This document shows positions 7,501 to 15,504 of a stretch of DNA of 27,754 nucleotides, piece after piece. The DNA comes from Candidatus Aminicenantota bacterium (GTDB lineage Bacteria > Acidobacteriota > Aminicenantia > UBA2199): assembly GCA_023137075.1 (NCBI GenBank), contig JAGLQA010000061.1:1-27754 (forward strand), read 5' to 3'. The translations under genes were made by a program, and so were the position numbers. The notes below the pieces were generated by a model. That model ran no database searches. It was not told the DNA's origin and saw only the letters and a program-made list of their open reading frames with translations. Position 1 is the stretch's first letter; the number at the start of each line of letters is the position of its first letter.

Positions 7501-8502
7501 CTACCCGCCGGTTCCGTCTACCTGCCGCTCGGTTTTGATCTGCTTTTCCAGGTCTTCGATTATTTTATTTTGATTGTCGATTTGAGCGTATATGGCAGCG
7601 AGGTCGCTGTTTTCCACCCGGTTTTTGTTGACTTTTTCCCCGATCTTCTCAAACAGGGAATCCAATTCTTTTTGAAGTTGACTTTGCCTGGCAACCCGGT
7701 GGTTTCTTTTGCTGCGGAAACCGGCAATGATCTCATCCACTCGTTTCTCTTCCGCTTTCTTCTCTTCTTTCAGCGCTTTGATTCTTTCTGCAAATTCCCT
7801 GACCCGGGGTTCGATTTCTCCGGGTTTTTTTACTTTTCCCGGTTGTTCCCTGCTAAAGGAGTCCAGGCCTTGCTGCACCTGTGCCCGGCTGCTTTCCAAT
7901 TCCTTGATCGTCTTTTCGATCTCCTCCCGGTTTTGCTGCTTCTCGATTTTCGAAAGATCCGCGTCTTTCTCATTTTCCTCGATTTTTTGCCGTTTGGCCG
8001 CTATTTTTTTCTCTATTTTTGTTTTCAGTTTTTCTTTTTCGTTTAAATCCTTTTCCCAATCGTGCAGCTCTTTTTTTACCCGGGACAACTCTTTTTCCAG
8101 TGGCGCTAACTTCTCTTCCTGTTCTTTTATCAAGGCTTCCTGTTTTTTCGAAAAGTCATCGCGAGACTTTGTGTGTGTTTCGATTTCGCCATTTAATTTC
8201 TCAATCTCCGCGGCAGCGCTTTTCTTTTCTGCAGCCAGGCTATCGACTTTGTCCGTTTCTTCGATTGCAAAGCCGACATCAACCCCTTTACGATAGGTTT
8301 CTTCACCCAGGTTTCGCAGCAGCTCGATTTTTTTCTCATTTTCCTTGTTGATTTTCGATTTAATTCGTGCCACACGGATTTTTTTCTTGACCCGTAAGAA
8401 AAGATTTTTTACTGCCTCCCGGAGATTTTTATCCCTGGTTAAAATAACTACTACTAAAAACACAATGATGATTAATAAAAGCCAGAATACCCATGAAGCC
8501 AT
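7501..8502 (-). CDS. Membrane-anchored coiled-coil protein of unknown function
   Basis: A 333-residue protein that I do not recognise as a named family. Residues 3-22 form one strongly hydrophobic segment (WVFWLLLIIIVFLVVVIL), followed by a basic stretch and then a nearly continuous, charged Lys/Glu-rich coiled coil to about residue 325. The layout suggests a single N-terminal anchor with a long cytoplasmic rod. RmuC proteins, which are linked to DNA inversion control, share an anchor plus coil but carry a nuclease-like C-terminal domain that is absent here. It lies 107 bases after the dnaE-like gene and upstream of lexA on the same strand, with no GTTC-N7-GTTC repeat before its start. GGAGG precedes the ATG. 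Its role in the damage response is only suggested by position. Confidence 0.7.
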   Translation of the reverse strand: MASWVFWLLLIIIVFLVVVILTRDKNLREAVKNLFLRVKKKIRVARIKSKINKENEKKIELLRNLGEETYRKGVDVGFAIEETDKVDSLAAEKKSAAAEIEKLNGEIETHTKSRDDFSKKQEALIKEQEEKLAPLEKELSRVKKELHDWEKDLNEKEKLKTKIEKKIAAKRQKIEENEKDADLSKIEKQQNREEIEKTIKELESSRAQVQQGLDSFSREQPGKVKKPGEIEPRVREFAERIKALKEEKKAEEKRVDEIIAGFRSKRNHRVARQSQLQKELDSLFEKIGEKVNKNRVENSDLAAIYAQIDNQNKIIEDLEKQIKTERQVDGTGG

Positions 8503-8526
8503 TTTTCACCTCCGAACTGCATGAAT

Positions 8527-8557
8527 CATTTTAGTACAAATCTTTTTTTTTTTCAAA
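8527..8557 (-). promoter_or_regulatory. Weak possible promoter of coiled-coil gene
   Basis: Minus strand: TTTGAA, an 18-base A-rich spacer and TAAAAT, roughly 25-55 bases before the start codon. Readthrough from the dnaE-like gene is equally possible because no terminator is visible between them. Coordinates are approximate. Confidence 0.25.
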
Positions 8558-8609
8558 TAGATGTCCTGTTTTTTCGTAAAAAAAAAGAAAATACCATTTT
8601 TAAAACAAC

Positions 8610-11054
8610 TCAAGGGACAAAACCTAAGTATTTTTTCCAGTTCTCTTCTCTTTCTTGTGGGGAAAAACCGTCGTAACCGAGGGATTGAAAGGCCGAAACC
8701 GCCATTAAGGAGGAAAGGTCCCGTTCTCCCAACTTCGTGCGTGCGGTAAAATCTTCGATGTTGCGGTAACCGCTGCCTCTCTCCTGCAAGATTTTTTCCG
8801 CCAGCTTCCGGCCGATGCCCTTGATAAAGTACAAACCCGTGCGAAGCGCCCCTTTTTCCCGGGAAAAACCGATGTGGCTGTGGTTCACATCCGGGGGTAA
8901 AAGACGGATGCCGTTTTTCCCGGCCTCCTCGATATAAAAAAGCAGGGGATAATAACCGCCTCCCGAATTGAATAGCCGGCAGAAAAAGCTGAGCGGGTGC
9001 CGGGTCCTGAACCAGGCCGAAATATAAGCCGAAAAACCGTAAGAGAGACTGTGGGCCTGGTTGAAGGCATAGAGAGAAAAATCGGACGCTATTTTCCAGA
9101 ACTTTTCAAGATCCTTCGACTGCCAGCCGTTCTTTCCGCCCCTGAGAAAAAAATCCTCGCGATGTTGGTCGCCCCTCTTTTTTTTCAGACTCTTTCTCAC
9201 CACCTCCGAAAATTCCAGGTTCCAGCCCGTTACCCTGTGCAGCAGCAGGGTTATTTGCTCTTCAAAAATCACGGCCCCCCGGGTATGGGGGAAAATTTGT
9301 TTCAGCACCGGGTGTAGCGGCTCTCTTCTCTCAATATAAGCCTTTTTCATCCCCGACCTGGCCGGACCGGGTCGAATGATGGCCACCGAAATGGCCAGAT
9401 CTCCCAAATTCTCGGGAAGAACCTTCTGTAGATTCTCCCTGGCCAGGGGGCTCTCCAATTGGAAGCAGCCGATGGTTTTGCCCTGGCGGATATTTTTCCA
9501 GACTTCCCTGTCGTGAAAGTCGAAGCGTCTCTCAAGGGCAGCGGGCGAAATCACGTCAAAACCCCTGACACCCAACAGGTCCAATTTGAAAATCCGCAGC
9601 CTCTCGATCGAATCCTTATCCCAGACCATTTGCGGAAAACCTTGCGGCGATTTTTCTAAGGGGAAGGATTTTCCGATTTCATCCGCTGAAAAAACCACTC
9701 CGCCCACATGCAGCGAAAGTTCTTTATAGACACCTTCCAATAGGGCGGCCCGGTTATATATTTCCGCCATCCGGCCCCGGCCTTTTCCCCGTAGTTCCGA
9801 CGGGGAGGCAAACATGGGCAGTTCCTTGCTGAATTTATGCGACTCCTCCGGGTTAAAACCGTGACACCTGAGTGTCTCGTAAAGCGCCGATCGGGCCCTG
9901 AAAAATTTATGGGTCGAAACAAAGGCCACCCTGTTTTTGTGCCTTCCAAAGACCCAGGCAAGAACTTCCGGGCGCCGCGAAGAGTCGAAGTCGATATCGA
10001 TGTCCGGCAAATCATTCCTGAGACTGTTCACAAAACGTTCGAATAGCAGGTTGAAGCGCAGGGGATTTACTTTTGAGAGTCCCAATAAAAAGAGGATAAA
10101 GGAAGAGACTCCGGATCCCCTCAGGTTGAAGTAGATCCTGCTCTTTTTACAAAACGAAGCGATCTCCGCTGCGATTAGAAAATAGGACGAAAATCCCAGG
10201 TCTTTTATGATCTTGAGTTCCCTGAAGGTTCTATCCCGTTCGGCCGTATTTAAATCCCGTTTTCTTATTTCCCGGTTGATTTCCGCTTCTAATTTTTCTC
10301 CGGGGAGGGGGCTGCCTTTCCCTGACAACCGGCAAAAAGCCGAAGAAAACATATCGGAAAAATCAAAATTGATCTTTGATGAAAGGGCAAAGGTGTTACG
10401 CATGGCCTCCCGGCCAATATCTCCCCAACGCTTTATAATCGCGCTGTCACTGATCGGGCCGAATAAATGACTATCTCGATTCGTATCGATCCGGTGCAGG
10501 TTCTCGGAAATGGATCGATGATTAAAAATCGCTGAAACCACCCCGTATTTTTCCGGGTTTTTAACCCAGCGGAGCGGCTGCGCCCAAACGATAGGAATAT
10601 CGAACCTTCCGGCCATGTCTACCACCCCCCGACTGCTGTCCCATTCCAAACCTAAATAAAGATGCTCCGCCGGTACCTGTTCTTTTAAACCGGTAAGGTC
10701 GGCTTCCCGGAAAAAACGGCCTTTTCCGGGGATGAACACCATAACCACATCAGCCATCTTTGAAAAAACCTTTCGATTGTAAGACGAAACCAGGGAAAAA
10801 AAACCGCCGGCAGCCGCCGGGAAAAGCAGCAGCGAACCGGGCCCCTTGAGCCTTATTTCCATGCCCAGGAGCGGTTTCATTTTTCGTGACAGGGCGGCGC
10901 CGCGGAAATATTCCCACCCGGTCAAAGAAAAGGGATCGCAAAGAGCAAGTGAGGATATTTTTTCGGCGCCCAGGAATTCGGCCAATTTGTCGGGCTCGAC
11001 TGCGCCTCTGCCTCTTGAATAAGTCGAATACACTCGCAGCGGTATATATTTCAT
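8610..11054 (-). CDS. Short DnaE-type (DnaE2/ImuC-like) DNA polymerase
   Basis: An 814-residue C-family polymerase; replicative DnaE is about 1100-1200 residues and DnaE2 about 1050. The catalytic core is kept: D351, D353 and D355 in LPDIDIDFD and D492 in FKLDLLGVRG, plus LRGSGVSS, RPGPARSGM and IFEEQI. The N-terminal PHP domain (1-70) is degenerate: the LHVHS motif reads LRVYS and the following TDH reads CDP, so the metal-binding histidines are gone. The protein ends just after the tandem helix-hairpin-helix region (FIKGIGRKLAEKIL), so the usual internal clamp-binding motif, OB fold and tau-binding region are missing. It has its own strong promoter with a LexA-like repeat. Best read as an error-prone SOS polymerase. 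A replicative role is unlikely given these losses. Confidence 0.85.
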   Translation of the reverse strand: MKYIPLRVYSTYSRGRGAVEPDKLAEFLGAEKISSLALCDPFSLTGWEYFRGAALSRKMKPLLGMEIRLKGPGSLLLFPAAAGGFFSLVSSYNRKVFSKMADVVMVFIPGKGRFFREADLTGLKEQVPAEHLYLGLEWDSSRGVVDMAGRFDIPIVWAQPLRWVKNPEKYGVVSAIFNHRSISENLHRIDTNRDSHLFGPISDSAIIKRWGDIGREAMRNTFALSSKINFDFSDMFSSAFCRLSGKGSPLPGEKLEAEINREIRKRDLNTAERDRTFRELKIIKDLGFSSYFLIAAEIASFCKKSRIYFNLRGSGVSSFILFLLGLSKVNPLRFNLLFERFVNSLRNDLPDIDIDFDSSRRPEVLAWVFGRHKNRVAFVSTHKFFRARSALYETLRCHGFNPEESHKFSKELPMFASPSELRGKGRGRMAEIYNRAALLEGVYKELSLHVGGVVFSADEIGKSFPLEKSPQGFPQMVWDKDSIERLRIFKLDLLGVRGFDVISPAALERRFDFHDREVWKNIRQGKTIGCFQLESPLARENLQKVLPENLGDLAISVAIIRPGPARSGMKKAYIERREPLHPVLKQIFPHTRGAVIFEEQITLLLHRVTGWNLEFSEVVRKSLKKKRGDQHREDFFLRGGKNGWQSKDLEKFWKIASDFSLYAFNQAHSLSYGFSAYISAWFRTRHPLSFFCRLFNSGGGYYPLLFYIEEAGKNGIRLLPPDVNHSHIGFSREKGALRTGLYFIKGIGRKLAEKILQERGSGYRNIEDFTARTKLGERDLSSLMAVSAFQSLGYDGFSPQEREENWKKYLGFVP

Positions 11055-11058
11055 GTTT

Positions 11059-11073
11059 GTTCGCTTTTTGTTC
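11059..11073 (-). promoter_or_regulatory. Predicted LexA operator of dnaE-like gene
   Basis: Plus-strand GTTC (11059-11062), seven bases, GTTC (11070-11073), starting four bases upstream of the start codon and seven bases past the -10, covering the expected transcription start. The geometry copies that of the lexA promoter, which supports a shared regulator. Confidence 0.75.
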
Positions 11074-11080
11074 GTTTTTA

Positions 11081-11109
11081 ATTATAGTATGATTCTTGTT
11101 TTTTGTCAA
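11081..11109 (-). promoter_or_regulatory. Consensus promoter of dnaE-like gene
   Basis: Minus strand: TTGACA (11104-11109), 17 bases, TATAAT (11081-11086): a perfect sigma-70 consensus. A very strong promoter that would need tight repression, consistent with the operator directly downstream. Confidence 0.85.
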
Positions 11110-11182
11110 CTCCCTTTGAATTTCATATCAACCCTTTGAGCCTGTGTGGGTTGCTCGAATTGTTAAATTTCTTTAATACTAC

Positions 11183-11211
11183 TTGACATTCGTGCCTTTT
11201 TTTGATACTCT
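11183..11211 (+). promoter_or_regulatory. Promoter of tRNA(CAU) and zinc-ribbon gene
   Basis: TTGACA (11183-11188), 17 bases, TACTCT (11206-11211), ending 13 bases before the tRNA. It is the only clear promoter before both the tRNA and the following protein gene. Confidence 0.7.
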
Positions 11212-11224
11212 AAGATGTTCCCGG

Positions 11225-11297
11225 GGGTCTATAGCTCAATGGCTAGAGCCACCGGCTCATAACCGGTAGGTTCCAGGTTCGAGTCCTGGTAGGCCCA
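11225..11297 (+). tRNA. tRNA with CAU anticodon (elongator Met, or Ile2)
   Basis: A full cloverleaf of 73 bases. The acceptor stem GGGTCTA pairs with TAGGCCC (one G-U pair), the D arm is GCTC/GAGC, the anticodon stem ACCGG/CCGGT encloses loop CTCATAA with anticodon CAT, and the T arm is CCAGG-TTCGAGT-CCTGG. The discriminator is A and no CCA is encoded. It is not the initiator: position 1 pairs normally with 72 and the anticodon stem lacks the three G-C pairs. A CAU anticodon could also belong to tRNA-Ile2 modified by TilS; I cannot separate these by eye. Confidence 0.93.
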
Positions 11298-11320
11298 TTT
11301 AATACCTTGAAGGAGCTTGA

Positions 11321-12043
11321 TTGAAAAAAGGACTGGACATTTTATACAAACTTCAGCAAAATGACGACACCATTAAGGAATTGGAAAATACCATCAAAGA
11401 GCTTCCGGCAGCCGTAAAAATAATGGAAAGCGAAAGGGATGGTAAGGCTTCGATCATCGAACATACAAAAAACAAGTTGAATGAGAATGTAAAGGAGAGA
11501 GAGAAGTTAGAGGAAGAAGTATTGCTGATCAAAGAAAAAATTAAAAAGTACAAAGAACAGATGAATAAGTCCACTACTAATAAAGAATACCAGGGCTTCA
11601 TGTCGGAAATCAAGTTCGAGGAAGACAATATCTCGTCGGTTGAAGAACGAATCATCGAACGGATGCTGGGATCCGATGAGATAATGAAAGAAATCCGGGA
11701 GAGCGAAGCGGAGTATAACAAAATAGCAGACGAGTATAACAAAAATATAAAAGAATTAAACCAAAGCCTGGCCGAAAATAAAACAAAATTAAGCGAAGCC
11801 CTGCAAACCAGGGAACTGCTGAGAAAAGATATTCCCGAAAATCTCTTAAAAATATACGACCAACTTATCAAGAAGAAAGGCGGCAAAGCGGTTTCATTTG
11901 TCGAGGCCAATTTTTGCGGTATTTGTAATGTGAAAATCCGACCCCAGCGCTTCAGCGAACTCATAACCACCGATAGTATGTTTTTCTGTGAAAATTGCAG
12001 CCGCATTTTATATAAAAAAATCGAAGAGAATAAAAAAAAGTGA
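11321..12043 (+). CDS. Coiled-coil C4 zinc-ribbon protein (COG1579)
   Basis: A 240-residue protein of the COG1579 family. Residues 10-180 form a long two-part helical coiled coil with the conserved-looking NKEYQGFMSEI segment near its turn. The C-terminal zinc ribbon has four cysteines: FC199GIC202 and FFC223ENC226. Function is not established; nucleic-acid binding is a common proposal. The start is TTG at 11321 with AAGGAG upstream at good spacing; no ATG fits. Only 23 bases separate it from the tRNA with no terminator, so both probably share a transcript. Confidence 0.85.
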   Translation: MKKGLDILYKLQQNDDTIKELENTIKELPAAVKIMESERDGKASIIEHTKNKLNENVKEREKLEEEVLLIKEKIKKYKEQMNKSTTNKEYQGFMSEIKFEEDNISSVEERIIERMLGSDEIMKEIRESEAEYNKIADEYNKNIKELNQSLAENKTKLSEALQTRELLRKDIPENLLKIYDQLIKKKGGKAVSFVEANFCGICNVKIRPQRFSELITTDSMFFCENCSRILYKKIEENKKK

Positions 12044-12057
12044 AAGACGGCCAGTGA

Positions 12058-12086
12058 TTGACTGTCTTAATTTATCCCGGTATACT
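12058..12086 (+). promoter_or_regulatory. Promoter of the transketolase-ftsEX group
   Basis: TTGACT (12058-12063), 17 bases, TATACT (12081-12086). Just downstream, TTCGCCG occurs twice as a direct repeat (about 12090-12110), which might be an operator. The leader to the ATG is about 80 bases. Confidence 0.65.
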
Positions 12087-12171
12087 GGATTCGCCGTAAA
12101 TTTCGCCGGATGAAAAAATGGTGAACACGCAGCGCCGGAACACACCGATGAGTCGTTAAAGGAGCTAACGG

Positions 12172-12996
12172 ATGAACAAAACGGAGTTAAACCGGCTAAC
12201 CGGAATCGCAAGAGAGATACGGATTCTCATCATAAAAATGTTGGCTGAAGCGGGTTCCGGCCATCCCGGCGGCTCGCTGTCGATCGCCGACATTCTCTCC
12301 TATCTCTACTTCAAGGAAATGAGAATCGATCCCCAAAACCCGGAAATGCAGGATAGAGACCGGTTCCTGTTATCGAAAGGTCACGCGGCGCCGGCCCTCT
12401 ATGCCGCCCTGGCCTTGAGAGGCTTCTTCCCCGTGGAAGACCTGTTCTCTCTAAGAAAAATCCATTCCCACCTGCAAGGTCACCCCCACCATATCGACAC
12501 ACCCGGGGTGGAGGCATCTACCGGTTCCTTGGGTCAGGGACTTTCCATGGCAGGGGGCATGGTCATCGGCTGCAAACTGTCGCAAAGTGAAGCCAATATT
12601 TTTTCAATCATCGGGGACGGTGAAGCCCAGGAAGGCCAGATATGGGAAGCTGCCATGACAGCCGGGTTCCGCGGTCTTGCCAACCTGTGTGTTTTTTTAG
12701 ATTACAACGATCTCCAGATTGACGGCAGAGTCTCAAAAATAAAGGATATCTACCCGGTAAAGGAGAAATGGCAGGCCTTTAGATGGCATGTGCTGGAAAT
12801 AGACGGCCACAACCTGGAAGAAATCGAAACCGCCGTGGATAGTTTTAAAAGTGAGAAGGAAAAACCCACAATGGTGATTGCCCGGACTACCAAAGGCAAG
12901 GGCGTCTCTTTTATGGAAGATGGGGTCGATTGGCATGGCGTTGCGCCGAATCGGGAAGAAGCGGAGAAAGCCCTTAAGGAGTTAAGCAATGGCTAA
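12172..12996 (+). CDS. Transketolase, N-terminal (TPP-binding) subunit
   Basis: A 274-residue half of a split transketolase of the pentose-phosphate/Calvin-type carbon shuffling pathway; it binds thiamine diphosphate and works as a complex with the next gene product. Seen here: GHPGGSLS with His31, SKGHAAPALYA, GSLGQGLS, and the TPP motif GDGEAQEGQIWEA starting near residue 148. AAGGAG precedes the ATG. Its last codons overlap the first of the C-terminal subunit gene by 8 bases, so equal production is likely. Split transketolases are frequent in archaea and many bacteria. Individual substrate specificity (transketolase proper, or a related sugar-dehydrogenating pathway enzyme) cannot be read from sequence alone. 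Confidence 0.93.
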   Translation: MNKTELNRLTGIAREIRILIIKMLAEAGSGHPGGSLSIADILSYLYFKEMRIDPQNPEMQDRDRFLLSKGHAAPALYAALALRGFFPVEDLFSLRKIHSHLQGHPHHIDTPGVEASTGSLGQGLSMAGGMVIGCKLSQSEANIFSIIGDGEAQEGQIWEAAMTAGFRGLANLCVFLDYNDLQIDGRVSKIKDIYPVKEKWQAFRWHVLEIDGHNLEEIETAVDSFKSEKEKPTMVIARTTKGKGVSFMEDGVDWHGVAPNREEAEKALKELSNG

Positions 12997-13918
12997 GGAA
13001 AGTCTAAGAGGCGAATATGGCAAAACCCTGTTAAGAATCGGCCGGGACAATAAAAACATTGTAGTTTTGGACGCGGACCTGGCAAAATCCACCAAGACGC
13101 TGACCTTCGGGAAAGAGGTCGCCGAACGTTTTATCGATATGGGATTGTCCGAGCAGGACATGATTTCAACCGCGGCCGGAATTTCCTTAACCGGAAAAAC
13201 CGTGTTTGCCAGCACTTTTTGTGTGTTTCTCATCGGCCGCGTATATGACCAGGTGCGGCAGTCGGTGTGTTACAACAATGCCAACGTTAAATTAGTGGGC
13301 ACCCATTCCGGGTTAGGCGTCGGTGAGGATGGCGCCACCCACCAGATGCTTGAGGACATCGCCTTGTTAAGACCGCTACCGAATATGCGGGTAATTGTGC
13401 CGGCGGATGCCACGGAAACGGCACGGGCTGTCGAATACGCGGCTGAAAATGATGGCCCCTTCTTTATCCGCTTAACCAGGGGCAACCTGGAAAAGATTTA
13501 TGACAGCAATTATAAATTTGAACTCGGTAGAGCATCCGTGATTAAGCCGGGCCGCGATATTACCCTGTTCGCCATCGGCGCCATGGTAGAAAAAGCATTG
13601 GAAGCGGCAAAGGTATTGGCGCAAGAATCCATAGACGCTGCCGTCATTAATGTATCGACCGTTAAACCTCTGGATAAAGATACGATAATGGACGCTGCCC
13701 GAAAAACCCGGGCCGTGATAACGATAGAAGATCATTCGGTATACGGCGGATTGGGCAGCGCTATCGCCGAATTCCTGTCGCAAAATCATCCCACGAAGAT
13801 GAAGATAATCGGTGTGGAAGGTGTATTCGGCAGATCGGGATCCGCAGCGGATCTTTACTCCCATTTTAAGCTGACCGCTCATCGAGTCGTCGACGAAGCC
13901 AGGAAACTTATATCCTAG
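12989..13918 (+). CDS. Transketolase, C-terminal subunit
   Basis: A 309-residue partner carrying the pyrimidine-binding domain and the C-terminal transketolase domain. The catalytic glutamate that activates TPP is Glu55 in MGLSEQDM. Other family segments are THSGLGVGEDGATHQMLEDI and FFIRLTRGN. It is soluble and of normal length. The gene overlaps its N-terminal partner by 8 bases and is followed after 4 bases by ftsE, so metabolic and cell-division genes sit on one apparent transcript; this looks like simple linkage and not a functional tie. Confidence 0.93.
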   Translation: MAKESLRGEYGKTLLRIGRDNKNIVVLDADLAKSTKTLTFGKEVAERFIDMGLSEQDMISTAAGISLTGKTVFASTFCVFLIGRVYDQVRQSVCYNNANVKLVGTHSGLGVGEDGATHQMLEDIALLRPLPNMRVIVPADATETARAVEYAAENDGPFFIRLTRGNLEKIYDSNYKFELGRASVIKPGRDITLFAIGAMVEKALEAAKVLAQESIDAAVINVSTVKPLDKDTIMDAARKTRAVITIEDHSVYGGLGSAIAEFLSQNHPTKMKIIGVEGVFGRSGSAADLYSHFKLTAHRVVDEARKLIS

Positions 13919-13922
13919 ACAT

Positions 13923-14579
13923 GTGATTGAATTTTACCACGTTTATAAGCAATATGTGAAAAGCCAGTTTGCTTTATCCGACGTCAGTTTCTCGATCGAA
14001 AAAGGGGAATTCCTGTTCCTGACCGGCGCTTCCGGTGCGGGGAAAACCACCCTCCTGAAATTGATCTTTAAAGAGGAATTGCCCGGCAAAGGCCAGATAC
14101 TAATCGACTCCGAAAACACCAACCTGATTCCCCAAAAAAAATTATTTAAATTAAGAAGAAAATTGGGAATTGTCTTCCAGGATTTCAAACTCTTAAATAA
14201 CCGGACTATTTATGAAAATATCGCCGTCCCACTGCTGGTCAGGGGCATCAGGAGGCCCACCATCGACAGCAGTGTAAACGATGCGTTGGCCCTTGTGGGA
14301 CTGACCCACAGGAAGCATTACATCCCGGCGCATGTATCCGGCGGCGAACAGCAGCGTGTGGCCATTGCCAGGGCCATTGTGGCCAACCCGAAGATACTGC
14401 TGGCCGATGAGCCCACCGGGAATCTGGACACGGAACTATCTATCGAGATTTTTAAACTTTTCGAGAGGATCAATGCCAATGGCATAACGGTGTTAATTGC
14501 CACTCACGACGACCATTTGATGCAGCTTTTCCCCAGAAGGGTTTTGAAGCTTGATAAAGGCAAGTTAATCTCGCATTAG
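13923..14579 (+). CDS. ftsE: Cell-division ATP-binding protein FtsE
   Basis: A 218-residue ABC ATPase that with FtsX regulates septal peptidoglycan hydrolases at the divisome, on the inner face of the membrane. Walker A is GASGAGKTT (residues 35-43), the Q-loop is VFQDFKLL, the signature is VSGGEQQRVAIARA (from 138), and Walker B is ILLADEPTGNLD with Glu163. The start is GTG at 13923, four bases after the transketolase stop. ftsX follows after 16 bases, the standard ftsEX pairing. Confidence 0.95.
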   Translation: MIEFYHVYKQYVKSQFALSDVSFSIEKGEFLFLTGASGAGKTTLLKLIFKEELPGKGQILIDSENTNLIPQKKLFKLRRKLGIVFQDFKLLNNRTIYENIAVPLLVRGIRRPTIDSSVNDALALVGLTHRKHYIPAHVSGGEQQRVAIARAIVANPKILLADEPTGNLDTELSIEIFKLFERINANGITVLIATHDDHLMQLFPRRVLKLDKGKLISH

Positions 14580-14595
14580 GAGAAGAGGTGAGGTT

Positions 14596-15504
14596 TTGAA
14601 CCTGATAAAAAGTACCTTTACTAACGCCTTTAAAAACATTTTCCGGAATAAGCTTATCAATTTTTTAAGTTTCGGTATCATTGCGTTTACACTACTAATA
14701 TTTGGGATTTTTAATTACCTGACCTACAGCTTAGATGTTTTTATCGGTGATTTTTCCAGGAATATCGAAGCGATCTTTTACTTAAAAGACGATGCCCGGC
14801 AGCCGGAAATCGAGAACTTAATAACGGAACTGGAAGAAAATTTACTGGTAAAAAAGGTCACCTTCAAATCGAAAAACCAGGCGGAGATCGATTTTTCCCG
14901 CAGGTTCCCGGAATTGGAGTATGCGCTCTCCGAGTTTAAGGATTCACCCTCGCCCTTTCCCGCCTCCCTTGAAGTGACCTTCCGGCAGGAAAATAACATC
15001 GATATTAAGATCAGCACCTTGATCAAAGAAGTCGAAAAATTAAGTATTATCGAGGGTAAAGAGGTTAATCTTGACTGGGCGAAACAGGTGACAAACATCA
15101 AAAAATTTATTTCGGTAGTCGGCTTTTTTCTCAGCCTGATCCTGATATTCATTTCCAGTTTTATCATATTTAATGTGATCAAATTAAACATTTTTTTCAG
15201 GAAAGATGAGATAAATATTTTCCGGTTGGTAGGCGCCCAGGATTGGTATATCCGCTTCCCCTTTATCATCGAAGGAGCATTACTCGGCTTTGTCGGCAGT
15301 GTGGTGGCCGGTATTTTACTTTTCGCGGCTTTGAAGTTATTCCCTGCCTATGCCGCCTTTATGTTCAACATCGTAAAAGGGATGATCGATTTTGAGGACA
15401 TTCCCTTCAATATTTTCATCAGGTTGATTCTCTTAGGCACCGGGATTGGACTCGTCTCCTCCTTTCTCTCATTAAGGCAGCACCTCAAGCCCTCCAATGA
15501 TTGA
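14596..15504 (+). CDS. ftsX: Cell-division permease FtsX
   Basis: A 302-residue membrane partner of FtsE. Four membrane segments are visible at about 22-43, 171-197, 221-248 and 272-294, with a periplasmic domain between the first two and the family segment RLVGAQDWYIRFPF before the third. The cytoplasmic N-terminus starting NLIKSTFTNAFKNIFRNKL is typical. The start is TTG at 14596 with GAGGTGAGG upstream. The next gene begins within its stop codon, a tight operon junction. Confidence 0.94.
   Translation: MNLIKSTFTNAFKNIFRNKLINFLSFGIIAFTLLIFGIFNYLTYSLDVFIGDFSRNIEAIFYLKDDARQPEIENLITELEENLLVKKVTFKSKNQAEIDFSRRFPELEYALSEFKDSPSPFPASLEVTFRQENNIDIKISTLIKEVEKLSIIEGKEVNLDWAKQVTNIKKFISVVGFFLSLILIFISSFIIFNVIKLNIFFRKDEINIFRLVGAQDWYIRFPFIIEGALLGFVGSVVAGILLFAALKLFPAYAAFMFNIVKGMIDFEDIPFNIFIRLILLGTGIGLVSSFLSLRQHLKPSND

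Noticed and set aside
7570..8351. Long plus-strand ORFs rich in Phe and Ser opposite the coiled-coil gene
   Set aside because: They are antisense images of a Lys/Glu-rich coiled coil and have no ribosome-binding site or recognisable domain.
10026..10040. Third GTTC-N7-GTTC repeat
   Set aside because: It lies inside the dnaE-like coding region with no promoter nearby. About one chance match is expected in a window of this size, so it is not called an operator.
11641..11665. GAAC pair inside the zinc-ribbon gene resembling a LexA box
   Set aside because: The spacing is eight bases, not seven, and it is inside a coding sequence.
11353..12006. Minus-strand ORF of 217 codons opposite the zinc-ribbon gene
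   Set aside because: Ser/Leu/Phe-rich antisense shadow of a coiled coil; the plus-strand gene has a zinc ribbon and a ribosome-binding site.
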